From NCBI GenBank assembly GCA_019359175.1, contig JAHHHU010000015.1, positions 78,574 through 142,573 on the forward strand: a stretch of 64,000 nucleotides of DNA. Reading direction: 5' to 3'. Below are positions 46,389 to 54,696 of this stretch, piece by piece. The notes under the pieces were generated by a model, which was given only the letters and a program-made list of their open reading frames with translations, was not told the origin of the DNA and did not search any database. Within the stretch, counting starts at the first letter, position 1. Each line of letters begins with the position of its first letter. Source of the stretch: Phormidium tanganyikae FI6-MK23. GTDB taxonomy: Bacteria > Cyanobacteriota > Cyanobacteriia > Leptolyngbyales > Leptolyngbyaceae. The translations under genes were made by a program, and so were the position numbers.

Positions 46389-47879
46389 ATGATGATTACT
46401 GCTGATCTGCTGCTGAACTATCAACGCTGTAGCCGTCGAGCTTTTCTCGATCGATACGGGGATGCTGAACAAAAAGATCCCCCAAACGATTACTTGGTAA
46501 AGCTGATACAAGATAGTGCAGAAAATCGGCGGCAGGTACTCGCAACCCAAGATCATCGACAGCCGAAGTACAAATCCGGCGACTGGCGTAAGGGCGCAGA
46601 AGAGACTCTAGAACTGATGCGATCGGGAGTCGATCGTATTTATCAACCTGTTTTACTAGCGGAAGAAGCAGGCGTGACGCTCGTTGCCAATCCTGATCTA
46701 TTAGTGAGACAGACGGGTGAATCGATCTTTGGCGACTGGATTTATGTACCGAGCGAAATTAAGCTCAGCAAGCGCCCGAAACAGGAGTATCAAATCATCG
46801 TGGCTTACTTTGTCAAAGTGTTAGCCGCTGTTCAAGGGGCTTGGGCTGAAGAAGCTTGGTTGATTTTGAAGGAAAGAGGCGCGTTTGCGGTGGATTTGTG
46901 GGAAACAATTCCACGAATGGAAGCGATTCTTTCGAGTTGCCTTGAGACAATGACGCATCAGCAAGAACCGGAAGTTTTTATCTCTCGAAGTCGATGTAGT
47001 TTGTGTCATTGGTTTAATCACTGTTACGCGATCGCCAAATCGGAACAGCATCTTTCTTTGCTTCCGGGTGTGACGCAATCGCGATATGTTCAACTGCAAG
47101 CGCTCAATCTGACGACGCTCGAAGCCCTAGCAGAAACACCTCCCGCTCGTCTTGAGCCGCTCCCCGGTTTTGGTAGCGAAACGGCACACAAGATTGTTAG
47201 ACAAGCTCGATCGACGCTGCAAAATGTAGCGCTCTTGGGTGAAAGTCTTGCATCTCATACCGTTGGAAAGCGCCCCTTCCGAATGCCCGCGATTCCAACA
47301 GCCGAGATCGAGCTTTATTTTGATATCGAAGCTGAACCGAGCTTGAATCTAGTTTATTTACATGGAATATTGGTCGTCGATCGGATAAATCAGACTGAAG
47401 TTTTTCATCCTTTGCTAGCAGAAACACCCGAAGAAGAACCGATAGCGTGGCAAAAACTAATCGACTTACTGTGGGCGTATCCGAGTGCGCCCATTTTTCA
47501 TTTTTGCCCGTATGAAGTGCAGACAGTTGAACGACTTGGAAAGTTATTTGAAACTCCAAATGAATTGATTCAGCCGTTGTTATCACGATTTGTTGATCTA
47601 CATGATTGTGTCACTCAAACGGTAACGCTTCCGGTAGAAAGCTACGCGCTGAAGCATATTGCGCGTTGGGTTGGGTTTGATTGGCGCGATTCGAGTGCGA
47701 ATGGGGCACAGTCGATTTATTGGTACGCGCAATGGTTAGCGACAGGCGATCGCAGTTATTTAGAATCGATTTTGATCTACAACGAAGATGATTGTCGGGC
47801 GACTTATCAAGTGAAAGAATGGTTGGTGGATTTCTTGGATCACGCAATCGCGCAAAATGAACTAGGTTACGCAGTGTAA
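46389..47879 (+). CDS. TM0106 family RecB-like nuclease
   Basis: 496 aa, cytosolic. N-terminal RecB/Cas4-like nuclease (MITADLLLNYQRCSRRAFLD, SEIKLSKRPKQEYQIIVAYF) with a first Cys near residue 14 and a later CSLCHWFNHC cluster, a layout that suggests an Fe-S site as in Cas4. A helix-hairpin-helix-like stretch (LEPLPGFGSETAHKIV) and an RNase H-like domain follow (ELYFDIEAEPSLNLVYLHG...YNEDDCRATYQV). Role in DNA repair or processing is inferred from the family. Its TAA overlaps the ATG of the MOSC gene (TAATG). Confidence 0.88.
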   Translation: MMITADLLLNYQRCSRRAFLDRYGDAEQKDPPNDYLVKLIQDSAENRRQVLATQDHRQPKYKSGDWRKGAEETLELMRSGVDRIYQPVLLAEEAGVTLVANPDLLVRQTGESIFGDWIYVPSEIKLSKRPKQEYQIIVAYFVKVLAAVQGAWAEEAWLILKERGAFAVDLWETIPRMEAILSSCLETMTHQQEPEVFISRSRCSLCHWFNHCYAIAKSEQHLSLLPGVTQSRYVQLQALNLTTLEALAETPPARLEPLPGFGSETAHKIVRQARSTLQNVALLGESLASHTVGKRPFRMPAIPTAEIELYFDIEAEPSLNLVYLHGILVVDRINQTEVFHPLLAETPEEEPIAWQKLIDLLWAYPSAPIFHFCPYEVQTVERLGKLFETPNELIQPLLSRFVDLHDCVTQTVTLPVESYALKHIARWVGFDWRDSSANGAQSIYWYAQWLATGDRSYLESILIYNEDDCRATYQVKEWLVDFLDHAIAQNELGYAV

Positions 47880-48661
47880 TGGCAAAACTCGAACACATTC
47901 TGATTTATCCGATCAAATCCCTAGACGGCATTTCGGTAAGCCAGGCAGAGATTCTGCCCGGTGGCGCGTTGGAACACGATCGAGAATTTTGCATAGTCGA
48001 TCAAACGGGAAACTGGGTGAACGGTAAACGGACTGCAAAGATTCACCAAATTCGATCACAGTTTGATCTTAAAGCGCGAATTGTTACACTCTCGGTTCAA
48101 AACGATCGTCTAGTGAGCTTTCATCTCGATCACGGTCGTAGCGGGATCGAAGGTTGGCTAAGTGATTATTTTGGCTTTTCTGTATTTTTGAAGCAAAACT
48201 CGACGACCGGATTTCCAGACGATCCAGTTTCGCCAGGGCCAACAATCGTTAGTATTGCAACGCTTGAACAGGCAGCTTCTTGGTTTGCGGAAATGACGAT
48301 CGAGGAAATGCGATCGCGGCTTCGCAGCAATTTAGAGATCACCGATGTTCCCGCCTTTTGGGAAGAACAGCTTTACTCAGCAGATGAAACGTCGATCGTG
48401 TTTCAACTTGGTGAGGTTGAAATTCAAGGAATCAATCCCTGTGCGCGGTGTATCGTTCCAACCCGCGATACGGTTTCGGGCGATCGCTATCCCCAGTTTC
48501 AAAAAATATTCACTACGCAGCGCGAGAAAGAACTTCCAGACTGGGCAGCAAAAGAGCGATTCGATCACTATTATCGAATGGCGGTAAATACCCGAATCGC
48601 TGCTTCTGAAGCCGGAAAAGTTCTAAAAGTCGGGGATATCCTATCTCACTGGACGAGTTGA
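47879..48661 (+). CDS. MOSC domain protein
   Basis: 260 aa, cytosolic. MOSC N-terminal beta-barrel (LEHILIYPIKSLDGISVSQAEI, HDREFCIVD) then the MOSC domain with the conserved Cys in INPCARCIVPTRD, as in YcbX/mARC-like proteins that bind molybdenum cofactor and reduce N-hydroxylated compounds. No ferredoxin domain is fused. It starts inside the stop of the nuclease gene. Its last 21 nt overlap the convergent 48641 gene. Confidence 0.9.
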   Translation: MAKLEHILIYPIKSLDGISVSQAEILPGGALEHDREFCIVDQTGNWVNGKRTAKIHQIRSQFDLKARIVTLSVQNDRLVSFHLDHGRSGIEGWLSDYFGFSVFLKQNSTTGFPDDPVSPGPTIVSIATLEQAASWFAEMTIEEMRSRLRSNLEITDVPAFWEEQLYSADETSIVFQLGEVEIQGINPCARCIVPTRDTVSGDRYPQFQKIFTTQREKELPDWAAKERFDHYYRMAVNTRIAASEAGKVLKVGDILSHWTS

Positions 48662-49483
48662 ACCTGCTGCAACCACATTCATTCGCTGTGTCACCATCGT
48701 CATTCCTCCGTGTCGAACCAACACAGCCGACACCCACTGAGATCCAGCGGTACTTGGTGCTTTGCCCACTTTGAACAACCCACCAGAAGTTAACAAATCT
48801 AGATCAGCGGTCGCAGGCTTGAGATAACCATTTGAATTCACAGGCTCTTGAACCACTGCACCGAGCAACAAATCATTCTCTAGCGGCTCTTGCACGATCG
48901 CATCAAAACTAAATTCTTGTCCAGTTCGCACCTGATCAGGAAGACTCACATTCACCGAAGGCGGCTTATCTCCAGTCGTGATCAAGTTTTTCTCAGACAA
49001 AATATCTTGCCGCACGATCTTTTGGTTCTGGAACTGTTGGCGCGATCGCAATGTCGCATCCAATTTCACCTGCTGCCCATTTTGCGTTTGAGTTCCCGTA
49101 ATGCGCGTTACCGTCTCTGCCTGAAATCCGTTACTACTCGGCTGCCAAGACTGCAACTCTGTTTTATAAGTCAGCGTGGGATACTGTTTCCACAATTGCG
49201 TCAAAGATTGCTCCAAACCCTGACGATTCAACCCATCAGAATGAGTGAAATTCGGACTATAAAATTGAAGCACTTCTTGAGCATTTCTACGATTCGCGGC
49301 GGCATCAAGTTGGCTGATCGCTTGTTTCAATTCTGCGGGTGCAGTATCCGGAGTTGCGGCAGTCGCTCGATCACTTTGTAGAGAACCTGACGCGATCGCA
49401 AAACTCAAACCAAGCAAAAATAAAAGTTGCCAAGACCGGACGCTGAACGGGGCAGAAAATCTCAAACGCATAAGAACACTCAT
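48641..49483 (-). CDS. Exported NTF2-like (SnoaL/DUF4440 type) protein
   Basis: 280 aa. Signal peptide at residues 1-43 (LLFLLGLSFAIASGS...ATAA), then an NTF2-like domain about 50-165 (ISQLDAAANRRNAQEVLQFYSPNFTHSDG) and a beta-rich C-terminal domain about 175-280. There is no visible catalytic set; likely a periplasmic binding or structural protein. The 3' end overlaps the MOSC gene by 21 nt in convergent orientation. Confidence 0.78.
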   Translation of the reverse strand: MSVLMRLRFSAPFSVRSWQLLFLLGLSFAIASGSLQSDRATAATPDTAPAELKQAISQLDAAANRRNAQEVLQFYSPNFTHSDGLNRQGLEQSLTQLWKQYPTLTYKTELQSWQPSSNGFQAETVTRITGTQTQNGQQVKLDATLRSRQQFQNQKIVRQDILSEKNLITTGDKPPSVNVSLPDQVRTGQEFSFDAIVQEPLENDLLLGAVVQEPVNSNGYLKPATADLDLLTSGGLFKVGKAPSTAGSQWVSAVLVRHGGMTMVTQRMNVVAAGSTRPVR

Positions 49484-49629
49484 CTACTGAAAGCTTCTAA
49501 TCACTATACACGCGATTCCAAAGCAAGCCGAATTTCCATACTTCAAATCCCGAAGCGATCATCTACATTGAGAAACTGTTTTCGCATCGATCGAGCATTC
49601 TATACTTTAGCGACACTCAACCCATGTAA

Positions 49630-49923
49630 AACGATGCTCACGTCCGCTCAGACCTCACAGCTTCTTGGTGTTTAGAACTCGCACGCGATATTACTCAACA
49701 CCAAGAAGCGATCGCACATTTACTCAACTTCGAGATGCGATCGTGCAGGACGAAGCAGCAAAAACTTTGATTGATGGAATTTAGGCAGAAGTTCTTGCGG
49801 CTCGTCGATCGGCTGAGTTCTGGCAACAATTAAGCGATGTCGAAAAAGATGTCTCAGAACGTCTCGCCCAAAATCATGTCCAGCTTCAACAGAACTATCT
49901 CCGCCTGATACAAGAAATGTAGC
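49630..49923 (+). pseudogene. Remnant of a small helical protein gene
   Basis: Coding-like fragments appear in more than one frame. MLTSAQTSQLLGV from 49635 stops at once; ELARDITQHQEAIAHLLN follows in another frame; then from about 49727 QLRDAIVQDEAAKTLIDGI, an in-frame TAG near 49783, and AEVLAARRSAEFWQQLSDV, RLAQNHVQLQQNYLRLIQEM to a stop at 49923. So at least one frameshift and one nonsense change separate helical, charged segments. Family not recognised. Confidence 0.5.
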
Positions 49924-50034
49924 GACTTGTTCTAGAGCGATTGCGACCACGCCAATTGGCCAATTGATAGATGAATCACTCTTGTTTAATCAGGATCATT
50001 TGTCTATTCACTATGATGCGTGGAAGCAATCAAA

Positions 50035-50211
50035 ATGTCAGTGGAAGAAGGAAATAGAGCAGTTGTCCAACGATATTACGGAGAAGTCTTCAATCAAGGA
50101 CAAGAAGCCATCTTAGATGAAATTATTTCTCCTGACTATATGGATTACGGATACAATCCACCAGGACGAGGCATCGAAGGCGCAAAAGAAGATTTTCCCG
50201 GAATGCAGTGA
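50035..50211 (+). pseudogene. N-terminal fragment of a SnoaL-like ester cyclase
   Basis: 58 aa from ATG 50035. MSVEEGNRAVVQRYYGEVFNQG...IISPDYMDYG matches the first third of SnoaL-like polyketide/ester cyclase proteins (about 130 aa), but the frame ends at GAKEDFPGMQ and nothing similar follows. Truncated, probably non-functional. Confidence 0.6.
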
Positions 50212-50619
50212 ACTGGTTAAATTTGCTGCAACAACTTAATGCTGTTCCTGCCTAGTTCGCAGTTCTTTAAGTGATCAGAGTTATGGCTTATTGTAAAGTT
50301 GCCTAAAGTCTTTTCCATCTTAAGAAAACTCTCTAAGCAAGCTTAATGATTCGTTCAGTTTTGTGTAATCAAAACTTAGTAAAACAATGTGAACATTTTT
50401 TATTAAGAACCTTAGCGAAAAACGCGATTGAATCTTGTAAACGCCATTTCTTCATGTAAATGATTAGCTTGTTTGTATTTCTTAATTAGTTACAAAAGCG
50501 ATCGCTTTTCAATTACAAACTTTCTCTAAGAAATACCGATAAATTGCGAAATATACAAATATTAAACTTCATATGCAGACACTAGAAAAATAAAGATAGA
50601 TGTCCATAAGATGAGAGCA
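50212..50619. other. AT-rich region upstream of psbA
   Basis: About 400 nt, strongly AT-rich, without a gene. A 16-nt palindrome AAAAGCGATCGCTTTT (about 50496-50511) contains HIP1. The psbA promoter is expected here, but I could not fix a convincing -35/-10 pair. Confidence 0.45.
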
Positions 50620-50646
50620 GGTAAATAACGGGTTCCGAAATTTACC
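50620..50646 (+). promoter_or_regulatory. Stem-loop in the psbA 5' leader
   Basis: GGTAAAT (50620-50626) pairs with ATTTACC (50640-50646), followed by a T-rich stretch, 40 nt before the psbA ATG. There is no Shine-Dalgarno next to the start. It resembles a weak terminator or an mRNA-stability element, in line with known leader-based psbA control. Confidence 0.5.
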
Positions 50647-50685
50647 GATTTTTATTTCTTGTTGTTTCTAGCAATTATCAAAATT

Positions 50686-51771
50686 ATGACCACAACACTA
50701 CAAAGACGCGAAAGCGGCAATGTGTGGGAGCGCTTCTGTAACTGGGTCACATCGACCGACAACCGCATTTATGTGGGTTGGTTCGGCGTATTGATGATCC
50801 CGACCTTGCTCTCTGCAACCATCTGCTACCTCATTGCCTTCATCGCAGCCCCTCCTGTTGATATCGATGGCATCCGCGAACCCGTTGCCGGGTCGTTGAT
50901 GTTCGGCAACAACATCATCTCTGGTGCAGTTGTTCCTTCGTCGAATGCGATCGGACTTCACTTCTACCCGATTTGGGAAGCAGCTTCCTTAGATGAATGG
51001 TTGTATAACGGCGGCCCTTATCAACTCGTTGTATTCCACTTCTTGATCGGAATCTTCGCTTACCTCGGTCGTCAGTGGGAACTCTCCTACCGCCTTGGAA
51101 TGCGTCCTTGGATCTGCGTTGCTTACAGCGCTCCGGTGTCTGCTGCAACCGCAGTGTTCTTGATCTATCCTTTGGGTCAAGGCTCGTTCTCGGATGGAAT
51201 GCCTTTGGGTATCTCCGGTACGTTCAACTTTATGATCGTATTCCAAGCAGAACACAACATCCTGATGCACCCCTTCCATATGTTGGGAGTCGCAGGTGTG
51301 TTTGGTGGTTCACTCTTCTCGGCAATGCACGGTTCACTCGTCACTTCTTCCTTGGTGCGTGAAACCACCGAAGCAGAAAGCCAAAACTACGGCTACAAGT
51401 TTGGACAAGAAGAAGAGACCTACAACATCGTTGCAGCGCACGGCTACTTCGGGCGGTTGATCTTCCAATACGCCTCGTTTAACAACTCGCGCGCCCTGCA
51501 CTTCTTCTTGGGAGCATGGCCCGTTGTTTGTATCTGGTTCACCGCATTGGGTGTCTCGACGATGGCATTCAACCTAAACGGCTTCAACTTCAACCAATCG
51601 ATTTTGGATTCTCAAGGTCGCGTAGTGAATACATGGTCTGACATGATCAACCGTGCGAACCTGGGGATGGAAGTGATGCACGAGCGTAACGCTCACAACT
51701 TCCCGCTCGACTTGGCGACGGTTGGCGGGCAAACACCTGTTGCAATGCAAGCTCCAGCGATCAACGGCTAA
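50686..51771 (+). CDS. psbA: Photosystem II D1 protein
   Basis: 361 aa from ATG 50686 ([20 protein letters not shown]); the frame opens 27 nt earlier. Thylakoid membrane, five TM helices; binds P680, QB and ligands of the Mn cluster. Seen: H118 region [11 protein letters not shown]198 and H215 regions, [26 protein letters not shown] loop, and the [13 protein letters not shown]-terminus where CtpA cuts after Ala344; here a 17-residue extension follows, one longer than usual. Residue 130 is Gln (GRQWELSYR), the low-light (D1:1-like) form. Monocistronic, with a terminator after it. Confidence 0.98.
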   Translation: MTTTLQRRESGNVWERFCNWVTSTDNRIYVGWFGVLMIPTLLSATICYLIAFIAAPPVDIDGIREPVAGSLMFGNNIISGAVVPSSNAIGLHFYPIWEAASLDEWLYNGGPYQLVVFHFLIGIFAYLGRQWELSYRLGMRPWICVAYSAPVSAATAVFLIYPLGQGSFSDGMPLGISGTFNFMIVFQAEHNILMHPFHMLGVAGVFGGSLFSAMHGSLVTSSLVRETTEAESQNYGYKFGQEEETYNIVAAHGYFGRLIFQYASFNNSRALHFFLGAWPVVCIWFTALGVSTMAFNLNGFNFNQSILDSQGRVVNTWSDMINRANLGMEVMHERNAHNFPLDLATVGGQTPVAMQAPAING

Positions 51772-51832
51772 TTGCTAAAAAAGTGCGGGGGTTACTCTTG
51801 AAGCAACGCCCACACAATAACCCTTGATTGAA

Positions 51833-51870
51833 AGAGATCCCCCAGCCGAAGCCGAGGGATCTCTGCTTTG
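51833..51870 (+). terminator. psbA terminator
   Basis: AGAGATCCC pairs with GGGATCTCT (51833-51841 / 51856-51864), followed by a T-containing tail, 60 nt after the psbA stop. Confidence 0.75.
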
Positions 51871-51898
51871 TCTAGCTTACACTTAACAAAACTTAATG

Positions 51899-52474
51899 TT
51901 AAGCCTTTTTCCAACGTTGAGCCGCGATCGCAATTCTTTCTCCATAGCTCTCCGCCGTTTTCTGGTCGCCTGGATCGAGCGTTGCAAGTGCGCCACTCAT
52001 ATCGGGAATCGTCTGCCCCATTACACCCAGATATGCCCCCAATCGGTTCATGGTGCCATCATTCGCATCAGCGTTCCCGACCCAAACCATACCGTGTTGA
52101 GCCGCATTAATTGATAGATACAGCAATGTTCCTTGCTTATCTCCGCTCAAACTGCCGGAATGCGTGAACCCGCCTGAGATCTTATCTTTCCAGCCTTGCA
52201 CAAACCAGACTGAGCTTGCCGCATCAATAAACGCTTTGAACTGAGCCGCAACGCCCCCCATATACGTCGGAGATCCAAAGACGATAGCATCTTACTGACT
52301 CAGCTTTTCTAGCGCTGCATCATCTTTCCATTGTCCATTGACAATCTGTTCGCCCGCAATTCTGATTAGCTCTACGGTTGCGCCTTCGACTCGGCCCACA
52401 CCTGCGGCGACTGCTTCCGCCATTAAATGCGTGTGGCCTGCGCCAGAGAAATACACGATCAATACTTTTGTCAT
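51899..52474 (-). pseudogene. Flavodoxin-family (WrbA-like) gene interrupted by one in-frame TAA
   Basis: The reading frame runs from ATG 52474 (MTKVLIVYFSGAGHTHLMAEAV, the FMN-phosphate loop) through LEKLSQ, then a TAA at 52292-52294, and continues in the same frame with DAIVFGSPTYMGGVAAQFKAFID to RWKKA at 51899. The two halves together make a normal-length NAD(P)H-dependent flavodoxin-like protein of about 190 aa; the stop falls just before the conserved D-A-I-V-F-G-S-P strand. Everything else looks intact, so the loss is recent, or the stop is read through, or it is a sequencing error. Confidence 0.85.
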
Positions 52475-52545
52475 AAGATTCCTACATTGATTATTTGAAC
52501 TCAAACAATACTATAACGTGACTGGAAGAAAAGCACGATCGCACT

Positions 52546-52583
52546 TAAAAAGCCGCCCGATCTAATCTTGATCGAGCGGCTTT
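52546..52583 (-). terminator. Terminator of ndhB
   Basis: On the minus strand GCCGC-T-CGATC pairs with GATCG-G-GCGGC around a 7-nt loop and is followed by five T. It lies 20 nt past the ndhB stop. Confidence 0.85.
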
Positions 52584-52602
52584 CACAAATTTTCAACCCA
52601 GT

Positions 52603-54189
52603 CTAACCGTGAATTTCAGCTTGGGGAATTTCAGCAGTTTCTCGGCTCGGTTGTTCCGCGATCGGCTGCGTTTTGATCACCGCTTGCTGCAACATCGGCG
52701 ACTTGATCACCGAATTATTCGCCAAGGTGAACAAAGGATTCGAGAGAATTCCAGCGATCGAAGTTGCGATCAACGTCAAGATCAAACCGACTTGAAGCGG
52801 ACGCATACCGGGAAGATTCCAAACGATCGGCGGATAGTTCTTCACCGCTTCCGACATTTCTTGCGGCTCCTTCACGACCATCATCTTCACCACGCGGATG
52901 TAGTAATAGATCGAAATCACGCTCGTTACCAAGCCTAAAATTACGAGCGGATACGCCCCTGCTTGCCAACCTGCCCAGAACAGATACAGCTTTCCGAAGA
53001 AGCCTGCTAACGGTGGAATTCCGCCCAGCGACAACAGACAGATACTCAACGCCAAAGTCAGCAGCGGGTCTTTCTGATACAAGCCAGAATATTCGCTGAT
53101 TTGATCCGTTCCTGTCCGCAGCGAGAACAGAATAATGCAGGTAAACGCGCCCAAGTTCATGAACAAATAGATCATCAAGTAGAAGATCATGCTGGCATAT
53201 CCGGCATTTGAGCCGATTACCAACCCGATCATCACAAAGCCCGCTTGACCGATCGACGAATACGCTAGAAGTCGCTTCATGCTGGTTTGTGCCAGTGCCA
53301 CGACGTTTCCAAGCACCATACTCAGAATCGCCAGCGTCGTCATCACGAGATGCCACTGCTCCGTCACTTGCGGAAATGCCGTGACCAACAGACGAATCGC
53401 TAAACCGAATCCAGCCGCTTTTGAACCGACGGAAAGGAAAGCTACAACCGGAGTGGGCGAACCTTCGTACACATCTGGAGTCCACTGGTGGAACGGAACC
53501 GCTGCGATCTTGAAGGCAATTCCCGCGATCGCAAACACCAGCGCAATCACTAGACCGATCGATTGATCCAATCCTGCCGCTGAGATTTTTTGGGCGATCG
53601 TCGTCAGTTGCGTTTCGCCGCCAGACAGTCCATACAGCAAGGACGCACCGTAGAGGAAAATCGCTGAACTCGATGCCCCAATTAACAGATATTTCAGCGC
53701 AGCTTCGTTCGATCGTGGATCGCGCTTAGTGTAGCCCGTCAATAAATAAGACGAAATACTGAGCGTTTCTAGCGACACATAGACCGCGACGAATTCATCT
53801 GAACCGCAGAGAAACATCCCGCCCAACGTTGCGGTGAGCAGAATCGTGAGGAATTCTGCGAGCGTGGTTCCTGACTGCTCGACATAGCGCACCGACATCA
53901 GAATCGTGACGGCTGCCGAGAGCGCAACGATCCCCCGAAGGACGATACTCAAAGGATCGCTATTAAATTCACCCAAAAACCCGATCGGCGTTGGGCTATC
54001 CCAAAGTGTAAACAGCGCACCCACCGCTGTCAGCAAACCGCCAACTGCAAAATAAGGTGTCCATTTTGCAGAGCTTTGTCGCCCCACAATGAGATCGCCC
54101 ACCAGAACGATGAGCAAGGTGGTGATCACAATCACCTCTGGAAGAATCGTCCCAGCATTTAACTGAGTCACGAGAGAAGCAAAATCCAT
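52603..54189 (-). CDS. ndhB: NAD(P)H-quinone oxidoreductase subunit 2
   Basis: 528 aa, thylakoid membrane, about 14 TM segments. Proton-pumping antiporter-like subunit of the NDH-1 complex used in respiration, cyclic electron flow and CO2 uptake. Seen: [49 protein letters not shown] with conserved Glu/Lys, and [28 protein letters not shown]. Length and sequence are normal for cyanobacteria. Monocistronic; divergent from topA with 507 nt between. Confidence 0.97.
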   Translation of the reverse strand: MDFASLVTQLNAGTILPEVIVITTLLIVLVGDLIVGRQSSAKWTPYFAVGGLLTAVGALFTLWDSPTPIGFLGEFNSDPLSIVLRGIVALSAAVTILMSVRYVEQSGTTLAEFLTILLTATLGGMFLCGSDEFVAVYVSLETLSISSYLLTGYTKRDPRSNEAALKYLLIGASSSAIFLYGASLLYGLSGGETQLTTIAQKISAAGLDQSIGLVIALVFAIAGIAFKIAAVPFHQWTPDVYEGSPTPVVAFLSVGSKAAGFGLAIRLLVTAFPQVTEQWHLVMTTLAILSMVLGNVVALAQTSMKRLLAYSSIGQAGFVMIGLVIGSNAGYASMIFYLMIYLFMNLGAFTCIILFSLRTGTDQISEYSGLYQKDPLLTLALSICLLSLGGIPPLAGFFGKLYLFWAGWQAGAYPLVILGLVTSVISIYYYIRVVKMMVVKEPQEMSEAVKNYPPIVWNLPGMRPLQVGLILTLIATSIAGILSNPLFTLANNSVIKSPMLQQAVIKTQPIAEQPSRETAEIPQAEIHG

Positions 54190-54696
54190 AGCACGAAGTC
54201 CGTATGAGCAGGAATTTACAAAAATTTATGCTAGGCGCACATTTATTTGAGTCAAGCGAATACTTCGCCTCTTAGGGATTCTAACGCGCGATGCTGTCCC
54301 GTTCTCGTCGAATCTAACTTCTCTACCGAAACTAGCGATAGGGATCATGTGACTCACTCATCAAGTCTGATCTATCATTATTGACATTATTGATCGAACA
54401 ACTGTCTTGAAAGGAATTTCGCGGCAAAAGATAGACGATCGTGAATCAATCGTCTAGAGTCTAGAACTTAGACGATTGCCCGACTCGACGACTGCCCTTG
54501 ATTCTGGATTTGGATCATTTTCTAGTGAATCAATCGGATCAGTTGGGTATGGTTATAAGTTAGAAGCGGGTGACTAAGCCGTTGCATTACGCCTCAGATT
54601 AGTTTTCCGTACCCCACGATCGAACAAATTGAGTGATATTGGTATCAATACGCGCCGATTTCCTTGTTGAATAGCGATTTCTAGTTAGACAGACTC
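54190..54696. other. Divergent ndhB / topA intergenic region with alternating inverted repeats
   Basis: 507 nt, no gene. It must carry both promoters. The only structure I see is the repeat set at 54432-54477 (separate entry). Confidence 0.5.
54432..54477. repeat. Three alternating copies of an 8-nt inverted repeat
   Basis: TAGACGAT (54432-54439), its reverse complement ATCGTCTA (54449-54456), and TAGACGAT again (54469-54476, extending to a 9-bp match). The middle copy can pair with either outer one, giving two mutually exclusive hairpins, or the set may be an operator array. Confidence 0.7.
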
